The notes beneath the pieces were generated by a model. It saw nothing but the letters and a program-made list of their open reading frames with translations, was not told the DNA's origin and searched no databases. A program made the translations under genes and the position numbers. Of a stretch of DNA of 39,795 nucleotides, positions 9,166 through 17,302 are shown piece after piece. Every line of letters starts with the position of its first letter. Position 1 is the first letter of the stretch. Origin of the DNA: a bacterium (GTDB lineage: Bacteria > Cyanobacteriota > Vampirovibrionia > Obscuribacterales > JAKAZS01); contig JAKAZS010000016.1 of the NCBI GenBank assembly GCA_021815785.1, positions 1 through 39,795 on the forward strand, read 5' to 3'.

Positions 9166-9963
9166 ATGAATGATAGTAATATTTTAATTTATAATGTAGC
9201 TAATGGTGTTGCGACTATTACGCTTAACCGTCCCGATAAGCTTAATGCTTTTAATGATGAATTAACCTTTGCACTGCAGGATGCCTTGGATGGTGCCAAT
9301 AAAGACATAAATGTGCGTGCTTTGATAATTACTGGGGCTGGACGAGGTTTTTGTGCAGGACAGGATTTGGCTAGCCGCAATATTAAAGATAGTGATACTA
9401 GTTTTAATTTAGGTGATTCAATTCGTAAACGTTATAACCCGATTATTATTAAAATGCGAAAAATAGAAAAACCAATTATTGCGGCTATCAATGGCGTAGC
9501 TGCTGGGGCTGGAGCTAGTTTGGCCTTTGCTTGTGATTTTAGGCTGGCTCTGGATAGTGTTAAATTTATTCAGTCATTCAGTAAAGTAGGGCTCGTTCCT
9601 GATTCGGGGTCTACGTTTTTCTTGACTAGACTAATTGGTCTGACCAAGGCTTTTGAATTAATGCTTTTAGCTGATCCGCTAATGGCCAATGAAGCCTTAA
9701 ATTTTGGTTTAATTAATAAAGTATGTTCAAGTCAGGATGAATTAATGAATGAAGTAAATACCCTGGCTAATAAACTTAGCGTTGGACCAAGTTTTGCCTA
9801 TGGACTTACCAAGCGAGCGGTTAACAAAGCTATTTTCCCTGATTTAGAAGAAATGCTGGAATATGAAGCTAACCTTCAGGAATTAGCTGGAAAAAGCCTG
9901 GATTTTAATGAAGGCGTTCAAGCTTTTTTAAATAAACGCGATCCTGTTTATCAAGGTAAGTAA
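9166..9963 (+). CDS. paaG: PaaG-like 1,2-epoxyphenylacetyl-CoA isomerase family crotonase
   Basis: TGAGRGFCAGQDLASRN, AAINGVAAGAGASLAFACD, FSKVGLVPDSGSTFFL, EGVQAFLNKRDPVYQGK match the PaaG pattern. ATG 9166 with GAGGAA upstream. Confidence 0.8.
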   Translation: MNDSNILIYNVANGVATITLNRPDKLNAFNDELTFALQDALDGANKDINVRALIITGAGRGFCAGQDLASRNIKDSDTSFNLGDSIRKRYNPIIIKMRKIEKPIIAAINGVAAGAGASLAFACDFRLALDSVKFIQSFSKVGLVPDSGSTFFLTRLIGLTKAFELMLLADPLMANEALNFGLINKVCSSQDELMNEVNTLANKLSVGPSFAYGLTKRAVNKAIFPDLEEMLEYEANLQELAGKSLDFNEGVQAFLNKRDPVYQGK

Positions 9964-12344
9964 GCAACCGTAACACCGTCACCACCTTGATCCATTTGGC
10001 CTAAATTATAATCTGAGATATATTCTGATTGAGATAAATAGTCATGAATAGCTCTTTTAAGGATGCCTTGACCAATACCATGAATAATTAGTACACAATT
10101 TAAATTATTTAAATAACATTTATCTAAAAATTCTTCAAGTAAAGGTATTGCTTCAGGAACTCTTTTACCAATAAGATTAAGCGTATTAAAACTAGTGAAA
10201 ATTTGCTGCGTTTGTTTAGCTGATATTACCGGTTGAAGATTTTGTTTAATTTGGAGTTTTGGCTTTACTTGAGGAATATACTTCAATAATTCAAGATCAT
10301 TCAGTTGTGACTTGACCTGAAATTTACTGGTTTTGAGAATAATTTCACGGCGATTATTAGTTAAATTATTTATTTTGATAACTTCGCCAGTTTGATTTAA
10401 AGATTTAATACGAACCAAACTGCCAATTTTAATTTCATTATTAATATTTGAAATATGATGATGATCTATATTGGTATTATCAACTAGAGAACTGTTAAAA
10501 TCATTAATAATCTGTTTAGCTTTATCTTTAGTATAATTGGCAAAATTTGAAGTTTTATTCTTTTGCAGTTCTTTAATTAATTCATTTATTTGATTAACGG
10601 CTATGGAATAATCTTTATTTAATTTATTTTTCAATTCATTATATTCTTGATTAATTTGATCTAAGTGGTTTAATTTAATTTTTTCAATTTGGCAATAATT
10701 TTCTTCAATTATTTTTTCTTTAGTACTAATCATTTGTTCACGATTAGTTAATTCAAATTCTTTATCTTTAAGTAAATTGATATTATAGCCTATATTAAAT
10801 TCTTCCTTATAGATTTTATAGGCATTGTTTAATATTTTATCTGGTAAATTCAATCTTTTAGCTAATTCAAGGGCTTTAGATGCACTGGTTAAGCCTTCAG
10901 TAAATTTATAGGTAGAACAAAGTATCTGATTATCATATTCAAAGCCACCATATTTAATACCTGGAAATTTTTGTTTTAAAGTAATTAATTCTTCATAATG
11001 CGTCGTAAAAATATTAGTTGAACCACGTAAATGAAAAGCTTCAATGAAAGCTTTGGCTAAGGCAACTCCTTCTTGAGGGTTTGTACCTGAAGCTATTTCA
11101 TCAATTAAGATAAGCGTATGTGAATTTACATTATTATACATATTGATGATGTTTTTTAGGTGACTGGAAAATGTCGATAGATCTGCTTCGACAGATTGAT
11201 TATCACCTAAAGCCATATTTACACAATGATAAATATTAATAATTGAATTTTGCTTACTGGCAATAAACATTGATGCTTTAACCATAAGACAAGCTAATCC
11301 TATCGATTTTAACAGTATAGTTTTACCACCAGCATTTGGTCCGGTAATGATTAAGGTATTATTTTTCTCGGCTAATTCAACATCACTACTTACTACTTTA
11401 GTATTTTTTAAAATTAATAATGGGTGTTTTAAGCCTATAAGCTTTAAGGTATTGTTTTGGACAATATTAGGTTTTATACCATTATACAAATAAGCAAATC
11501 GTGCTTTAGCAAATATTGTATCTAACTCAACTAAAGTCTGATAGTTGAGTTTAATTGATTCTAGATCCACTAAAATAATTTGTGAAAGTTTGCGAATGAT
11601 TTTATTTTGTTCATTAGCTATATCATTTTTAATATTTTGAATATTATTTGCTAAATTAACGACTGTAAATGGTTCGATATAATAAGTTAATCCTGAAGCC
11701 GATCGATCATGGATAATGCCCCGAATTTCATTTTTATGACTTGTTTTAACCGGTATGACATAACGGTCATTACGTTTCGTATAAATTGGTTCTTGCAATG
11801 CGGTAGAGAGTTTAGGGTCATGAATTATATTATTAATTTCCTCTTTTAGTTTATTTTCCTGCATTAGTAAATTAGTCATTAAATTGTAATAGTTAATGGT
11901 ACAATCAATTTTAAATTCTTGGTCAATATCAAAAATTCGTTCAATTTCATTAATTATTTCATTATTTAAGGATAATTTTGAAACTATTGTTTGCAATTGA
12001 AAAGTATTATGGCATTTATCAATTTCTCCAAGTAATTTAGGCTTAACTTCACCGGTTAAGACTAAAATAGTTTTGAGCATAAATATTTCAGTAATTGAAA
12101 GGTTGTATTTAGGGATAATTTTGTTAAATAAATCACCAATATCCATTAATATCCCTATATCAATATCTTCTTTTCGTTGAATAATGATATAGGCATCTTC
12201 TAAGATATTTAAATTTTGACTTATTTGCTCTAGATTGCTGGACAAATCAAGATTTAAACAATTAAGTTTGCCCATAGCCGTTTGGGCACAGTCACTTAAA
12301 TGCTGAAGTAATATATTCCATTCAATTGCATCATAATTGGCCAT
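9951..12344 (-). CDS. mutS2: Endonuclease MutS2
   Basis: MutS ATPase: ITGPNAGGKTILLKSIGL, LILIDEIASGTNPQEG, FTTHY. C-terminal Smr domain LNLIGKRVPEA...IIHGIGQGILK...GGDGVTV. Confidence 0.95.
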   Translation of the reverse strand: MANYDAIEWNILLQHLSDCAQTAMGKLNCLNLDLSSNLEQISQNLNILEDAYIIIQRKEDIDIGILMDIGDLFNKIIPKYNLSITEIFMLKTILVLTGEVKPKLLGEIDKCHNTFQLQTIVSKLSLNNEIINEIERIFDIDQEFKIDCTINYYNLMTNLLMQENKLKEEINNIIHDPKLSTALQEPIYTKRNDRYVIPVKTSHKNEIRGIIHDRSASGLTYYIEPFTVVNLANNIQNIKNDIANEQNKIIRKLSQIILVDLESIKLNYQTLVELDTIFAKARFAYLYNGIKPNIVQNNTLKLIGLKHPLLILKNTKVVSSDVELAEKNNTLIITGPNAGGKTILLKSIGLACLMVKASMFIASKQNSIINIYHCVNMALGDNQSVEADLSTFSSHLKNIINMYNNVNSHTLILIDEIASGTNPQEGVALAKAFIEAFHLRGSTNIFTTHYEELITLKQKFPGIKYGGFEYDNQILCSTYKFTEGLTSASKALELAKRLNLPDKILNNAYKIYKEEFNIGYNINLLKDKEFELTNREQMISTKEKIIEENYCQIEKIKLNHLDQINQEYNELKNKLNKDYSIAVNQINELIKELQKNKTSNFANYTKDKAKQIINDFNSSLVDNTNIDHHHISNINNEIKIGSLVRIKSLNQTGEVIKINNLTNNRREIILKTSKFQVKSQLNDLELLKYIPQVKPKLQIKQNLQPVISAKQTQQIFTSFNTLNLIGKRVPEAIPLLEEFLDKCYLNNLNCVLIIHGIGQGILKRAIHDYLSQSEYISDYNLGQMDQGGDGVTVAYLP

Positions 12345-12432
12345 AATTTTATAAAAATTCGTAATTTCCCCAATTTAATTTTATTTCAATTAATTTATAT
12401 TTTAGCTTGTTGTCCAATAATATTTAATAATT

Positions 12433-13257
12433 ATGACAGATTTTATTAATACATTTGATAATCCCTTACCAAATCAAAAGCCGATAAAACGGGTTTTGAA
12501 TAATTTTACCAAAGATCTTTATAATAGTTTGCAAAATACGTTAGGATCATCATTCGCAAATTCCAAAATTACAATTCCAACGGATATTACCAATTCTCCA
12601 TCCATTACACCTGAGCTTAAATCCTATGACCAAAATTCAGTGCCAGCTCAGATCTATGCAAACGACTCAGCAGCCATGGTAAGAATTCAAGGTTTTAGTA
12701 TGGAAAGTGTCAATGGCCAAAATCAGGTAACCCAACCTGAAGGTAGTGGTTTTTTTATTGATAATCATGGCGATATAGCTACAGCTTACCATGTAATTAA
12801 TCAGGATAGTCAAATCTTTGTATCGACACAAGGTGGTCAAACATATCCTGCTAGCATTAAAACAATTGATCATCAGAATGATTTGGCAATTATCCACATA
12901 AATGTTAATTCTAATCCTAGTTTAAAATTTGCCAGTAATCCAATTCGAAGAAATGATAATTTATATTCTCTTGGCTTTCCTTTAGATAGCTACTCTTTAA
13001 TATTAAGTCTTGGTCAATATGAAAAAACTTCAACGTTAAATAGAATAGATCCTAATCTGACTTTAATGAAAGGTGAGCAAGCGGATCGACCGCTTATCCA
13101 AACTAGTCTAAAAACCCAGGAAGGTAATTCTGGTGCTCCGTTATTAAACGAAAATGGTGAGGTCGTTGGCGTCGTTGATTTAAGTAATTGTTTAAATTTA
13201 ACCGAAGCAATTCCTTTAAGTAAATTAAAAAACATACTTAGAGTTAATCAGCAATAA
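12433..13257 (+). CDS. Trypsin-like (S1C-type) serine protease
   Basis: GSGFFI..GDIATAYHVI (His), HQNDLAII (Asp), TQEGNSGAPLLNENGEVVGVV (Ser). Confidence 0.87.
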   Translation: MTDFINTFDNPLPNQKPIKRVLNNFTKDLYNSLQNTLGSSFANSKITIPTDITNSPSITPELKSYDQNSVPAQIYANDSAAMVRIQGFSMESVNGQNQVTQPEGSGFFIDNHGDIATAYHVINQDSQIFVSTQGGQTYPASIKTIDHQNDLAIIHINVNSNPSLKFASNPIRRNDNLYSLGFPLDSYSLILSLGQYEKTSTLNRIDPNLTLMKGEQADRPLIQTSLKTQEGNSGAPLLNENGEVVGVVDLSNCLNLTEAIPLSKLKNILRVNQQ

Positions 13258-13310
13258 AGCTTATTAACTGTAAAAGTATGAGCAATTTATTTAAATAATT
13301 TCTAGTCAAC

Positions 13311-13343
13311 CATTCAAATAAATTGAATGTTATTATTAATTTT
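13311..13343 (+). terminator. Weak terminator-like hairpin after protease gene
   Basis: CATTCAA-ATAAA-TTGAATG followed by TTATTATTAATTTT. Confidence 0.35.
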
Positions 13344-13436
13344 AAGAAAATCCCAAATTTGATAGCTTAAATCTTTCTCCATAAATTAGTCTAGCAACTA
13401 TACTAAGGATTACTATTTTTACGTAGTGAAAATTTG

Positions 13437-13445
13437 TGTTATATT
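13437..13445 (+). promoter_or_regulatory. Extended -10 promoter candidate for paralog A
   Basis: TG-T-TATATT, weak -35 TTTTAC 17 nt upstream; about 60 nt before start. Confidence 0.4.
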
Positions 13446-13507
13446 AAGATTAGGATACCTTATTTTAGACTTTATACCCGATTTAGTTATTTCTAAGGTA
13501 GAGTAAT

Positions 13508-14224
13508 TTGAAAGTTTTAAATATAATCGTTCTAATATTCTTTGGTTTATGCCTTGGCAGTAATACATCAACTGATGCCATAAAGACTTATGTACTTCAA
13601 CAAAATTCAAAAATCAGTGGCTTAGAAATGGTTAGTTTTAATTCACAAGGAATTAAAATTGTATTAATTGATAAAAAAATTGAAATTCTCTACCTTACTA
13701 AGGAGCATAAAGTATGTCTTATCAATCATAAAAACAAAAAATATTATAAGACCTTAATTGATAATATTTTAGATCCAAGCGGTCAAGGATTTTATCGACT
13801 GTTTCTTGAAGGTGGCAAAGAACTCCAAAACCCTCAATCCTGGATAAAAGGTAAAACTTTTGCTGATACTGATTTTCAGGGAACAATATTTACGTTTAAA
13901 TATAATAAAAAATATAATCAAGAACCCAATACTTTTAGTGATATGTATATTGCTGATTTTAAAAATCTCAATCCCCAATTTATTAAACTTCATGCTAAAG
14001 TAAATGGTCTGCCAATTATGCCAAATTTAATTTTAACAATAAATGCGTATAATAATATGCGACATTTATTCCACCTTATTGACACAAAATCAATAAAGGT
14101 TGAGGAAATAAATTTTAATGACTTTAATTTACAAGGTTTAAACCCCGCAAAATCTTATAATGATTTTTTGAATTTAACTCATCCAAATAATGAAATTAAT
14201 GATATGCTTAACTTAATTAATTAA
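13508..14224 (+). CDS. Predicted secreted protein, unknown family (paralog A)
   Basis: TTG start; hydrophobic N-terminus; shares NPQFIKLHAKVNGLPIMPN and other blocks with the next gene. Confidence 0.7.
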   Translation: MKVLNIIVLIFFGLCLGSNTSTDAIKTYVLQQNSKISGLEMVSFNSQGIKIVLIDKKIEILYLTKEHKVCLINHKNKKYYKTLIDNILDPSGQGFYRLFLEGGKELQNPQSWIKGKTFADTDFQGTIFTFKYNKKYNQEPNTFSDMYIADFKNLNPQFIKLHAKVNGLPIMPNLILTINAYNNMRHLFHLIDTKSIKVEEINFNDFNLQGLNPAKSYNDFLNLTHPNNEINDMLNLIN

Positions 14225-14289
14225 TTATGTTAAGCATAAATCTAGAATACTTTTTTGATTAATACTAATTTAATCTTATACTATGGATA

Positions 14290-14298
14290 TGGTATAAT
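14290..14298 (+). promoter_or_regulatory. Extended -10 promoter candidate for paralog B
   Basis: TGG-TATAAT about 35 nt upstream of ATG 14334. Confidence 0.5.
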
Positions 14299-14333
14299 CA
14301 CAGTTAATTTTAAGTCAAACAATTAGTTATATA

Positions 14334-15041
14334 ATGGTTCGGAAATTTTTTCTAATTTTATTATTAAGCTTTAATCTGAATTTAGCTGTATTAGCTGAAA
14401 AGTCATATGTTATTGAACAGGCAACTGATTTATTTGGCCAGCAAAGTTTAAATTTAACACCAACAAAATTTAAACTGGTAAATAAACGGCAAAATATTGA
14501 AATTTACTGTAGCTCTCCAGATTATAGAGTTTATTTTATTAATACTAAAAAACATACTTATTTTATTGACAATATTGATAATATTACCGATCCTAAAGGT
14601 AGTGGATTTATCGTTATTCTCATTAATGGTGCAAAAAAAATGAAGGATGCTAATTTTTGGCAAAAAAAAGGTAATTATAAAAATACTATTTATGATGGTA
14701 CCGTCTATAAATTTAAATATCCAAGTAAAGGAAGTTTAAGTACAAATTTTTTTCATAATTTAATTATTGCTAACCTTAAAAACGTCAATCCCATATTCAT
14801 TAAATTGCATGCAAAACTTAATGGATTACCAGTAATGCCCAATATTGTTTGTGCACTTGACTATTATGATGATAGATGTCGGTTAGAAGATTTAATCTTA
14901 ACAACATCGAGTAAAATTACTAATACTTCAATAAAGATGCCGGATTTAAGTAAATATAAATTAGCTAAAACTTACGACAATTTCTTAGAAGTTTCTTCAA
15001 GTAAAGAAGCTATCGATAATTTTTATAACTTAACCCATTAA
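14334..15041 (+). CDS. Predicted secreted protein, unknown family (paralog B)
   Basis: Signal-like N-terminus FFLILLLSFNLNLAVLA; NPIFIKLHAKLNGLPVMPN shared with the upstream gene. Confidence 0.72.
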   Translation: MVRKFFLILLLSFNLNLAVLAEKSYVIEQATDLFGQQSLNLTPTKFKLVNKRQNIEIYCSSPDYRVYFINTKKHTYFIDNIDNITDPKGSGFIVILINGAKKMKDANFWQKKGNYKNTIYDGTVYKFKYPSKGSLSTNFFHNLIIANLKNVNPIFIKLHAKLNGLPVMPNIVCALDYYDDRCRLEDLILTTSSKITNTSIKMPDLSKYKLAKTYDNFLEVSSSKEAIDNFYNLTH

Positions 15042-15499
15042 GATCTTTGGCCAATATTTTTGACAGGACTTAAAATCAATCGCCAGACTGCAAACGCTTC
15101 GGGAATAACCTTACCACTTTGGGTGTAGGCTTTGGTAATTGTCGTGGTTTCTTTGGTTCGAACCAACCAGTCACGTTCAAAATGACTTAATGTCTCATAA
15201 AATTGAGGGTTCTTTAATGCCTTACTTACTGGTATAGAATTATGGGTGGATAACAAAGTATCAATAGCATTAATTCGTGTTTTAAGAGCCTTGGTCGAAT
15301 TAATTTCAACATTATAGGAAGTACCAACTAATAAATATTTTTCTCCAGGATAGGTATTATTAGCTTTATAATAGGTATAATTAATAGGTCTACCTAAAAT
15401 ATCACTAAGGTTTAATCTTTCATTATTAGAACGTTTTGGGGATGGTGTTGTATTTTCTAATTTACCCATAAATTCATCCATTTTTTTTTGTTTAGCCAT
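15038..15499 (-). CDS. Hypothetical protein
   Basis: 153-aa ORF between well-supported genes; no family recognised. Confidence 0.6.
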   Translation of the reverse strand: MAKQKKMDEFMGKLENTTPSPKRSNNERLNLSDILGRPINYTYYKANNTYPGEKYLLVGTSYNVEINSTKALKTRINAIDTLLSTHNSIPVSKALKNPQFYETLSHFERDWLVRTKETTTITKAYTQSGKVIPEAFAVWRLILSPVKNIGQRS

Positions 15500-15559
15500 T
15501 GTATTACCCCCAAAATCTTGCTTACATATTTATAATTCCCCTTTTAATAGTTTTTAAAC

Positions 15560-16678
15560 ATGGTACATAAATTAAATATTTTATTTTTAGCTAATGCCTT
15601 TAAGAACCACTTTACAAGCCTTGAGGTCATTAAAAGCATTAAACATGGTGTTACTTGTTTGAATGATACTGTTGATTTTCGCTTTATTCCCATAGCTGAT
15701 GGCGGGGATAGTAGCCTTGCTTCGATAAAAAATTGTTTAGGTGGCAAAATCATGAATCTAGAAGTAATCGGACCTATCAACCATAAAGTTACTACGTCTT
15801 ATTTATTACATAATAATATTGCCTATATCGAATTGGCTAGTATATGCGGTATGAGTAAAGTTAATAAAATTAATTCATATACTGCTTTATATTCACACAC
15901 ATATGGATTGGGTCAGGTTATTTGTGATACCATAAAATATCGGCCTAAAAAAATTATTATTAATCTAGGTGGCAGCATTTCGACAGATGGTGGTAGTGGT
16001 GCCTTAAGTGCTTTAGGTTTAGAATTTTATGATCGTCATAATAATCGGGTAAATCATGGTGGCTGTTATCTTCGTGACATTAATTTTCTGGTTAATGATG
16101 TTTTTCTCCCTCGGATTGATTTTGTTATTGCCTGTGATGTAACCAATCCTTTATTAGGCAAACATGGGACTGCTCAAGTTTTTGCCGCCCAAAAAGGTGC
16201 CAGTCTAGATGATATCAATATTCTTGAACTTGGGTTAAAGAATTACGCTAAATTATTAGTACATGAATACAAAATTGATTTTACCCAAAGTCCTGGGGCT
16301 GGAGCAGCTGGTGGTACAGGTTTTGGACTGATGACGGCTTTAAAGGCTGAATATGTATCAGGCTTTGATTATATAGCTGATTTATATAATCTTGATGCTT
16401 TAATCCAAGAATCCGATTTGGTTATTACAACTGAAGGGGTAGTGGATTATCAATCAATGAATGGCAAAGCCACCGGCCAGATTGCTAAACTTTGTCAAAA
16501 GTTAGAGAAAGACTTATACATCATTTGTGCTTATAATCATTTTACCGATAATTATGAGCAATTGGGGATTTCAGCTATCCATGCATTATGTACAAAGTCT
16601 AAACCTATTGCTGATTTTAATGATTTAGCCATGGCTGGATATAATTTAATTAGCCAATATGTCCAGTCAAAATCATAA
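15560..16678 (+). CDS. Glycerate kinase (GlxK/GarK family)
   Basis: PIADGGDSS, INLGGSISTDGGSGALSALG, SPGAGAAGGTGFGLM, TTEGVVDYQSMNGKATGQIA. Confidence 0.93.
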   Translation: MVHKLNILFLANAFKNHFTSLEVIKSIKHGVTCLNDTVDFRFIPIADGGDSSLASIKNCLGGKIMNLEVIGPINHKVTTSYLLHNNIAYIELASICGMSKVNKINSYTALYSHTYGLGQVICDTIKYRPKKIIINLGGSISTDGGSGALSALGLEFYDRHNNRVNHGGCYLRDINFLVNDVFLPRIDFVIACDVTNPLLGKHGTAQVFAAQKGASLDDINILELGLKNYAKLLVHEYKIDFTQSPGAGAAGGTGFGLMTALKAEYVSGFDYIADLYNLDALIQESDLVITTEGVVDYQSMNGKATGQIAKLCQKLEKDLYIICAYNHFTDNYEQLGISAIHALCTKSKPIADFNDLAMAGYNLISQYVQSKS

Positions 16679-16759
16679 CTGTTAAATACGCTTAGATAGT
16701 TTTTGTTAATCAAAAGCCTTACAATATTGTCGATTGATAAAAACATAATTTGTTTTGAA

Positions 16760-17167
16760 TTAACTATGTTTATAACTAGCGTAACATGATTTGGTTTCCC
16801 AAAGAATTACTTCAGTAACATCAATATTTTGCTTAAATGTATAATCAAAAATAAGTTTAGCTATATTTTCTGCAGTTGGATTAGTATCCATTAAATAGAT
16901 GACTTCATTATTTGCCTTTAAGGCTGGTATGAGTGGATCAGTTTTACATAAAATTAATTTATGGTCTAAAGTATCATTAATCCAATTAGCTACAGTTGAT
17001 TTGATTTTAGTAAAATCAATAACCATACCTAAATTGTCTAATTCATTACTGGCTATTTTAATTACGGCTAGTCCGTTATGACCATGAAGATTTTTACATT
17101 TGCCACTATAATTTAAAAGCCGATGGCCATAGCAAAACTCAATTTCTCGAACTACTTCATATGTCAT
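16760..17167 (-). CDS. queD: 6-pyruvoyl-tetrahydropterin synthase / 6-carboxy-tetrahydropterin synthase family
   Basis: CYGHRL, GKCKNLHGHNG, LGMVIDFTKIK, LDHKLI, NPTAENIAKLI. Confidence 0.85.
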   Translation of the reverse strand: MTYEVVREIEFCYGHRLLNYSGKCKNLHGHNGLAVIKIASNELDNLGMVIDFTKIKSTVANWINDTLDHKLILCKTDPLIPALKANNEVIYLMDTNPTAENIAKLIFDYTFKQNIDVTEVILWETKSCYASYKHS

Positions 17168-17302
17168 TTATTTTAACCTCTTATTTTTAACAGATTTATT
17201 TAAATGTATAAAATCTTGGCCAAAGTATATTTGGATATTTATCAGTGCATAAATTTACCTTAAAACTTAAACTAGTTATACGAAAATTTTCATAAGTAAA
17301 TT

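Noticed and set aside
9189-9380. Antisense and alternate-frame ORFs inside known genes (e.g. 9189-9380, 12667-12897, 13014-13235, 13769-13993, 14454-14663, 18425-18610, 19191-19424, 20417-20638, 23586-23789, 26895-27176, 36866-37066, 38393-38581)
   Set aside because: All lie within better-supported CDSs, with no SD or recognisable domains.
13419-13610. Minus-strand 63-aa ORF overlapping the start of paralog A
   Set aside because: Low-complexity composition and overlap with a promoter-like region and a better CDS.
15544-15780. Minus-strand 78-aa ORF over the start of glycerate kinase
   Set aside because: Antisense to conserved kinase motifs.
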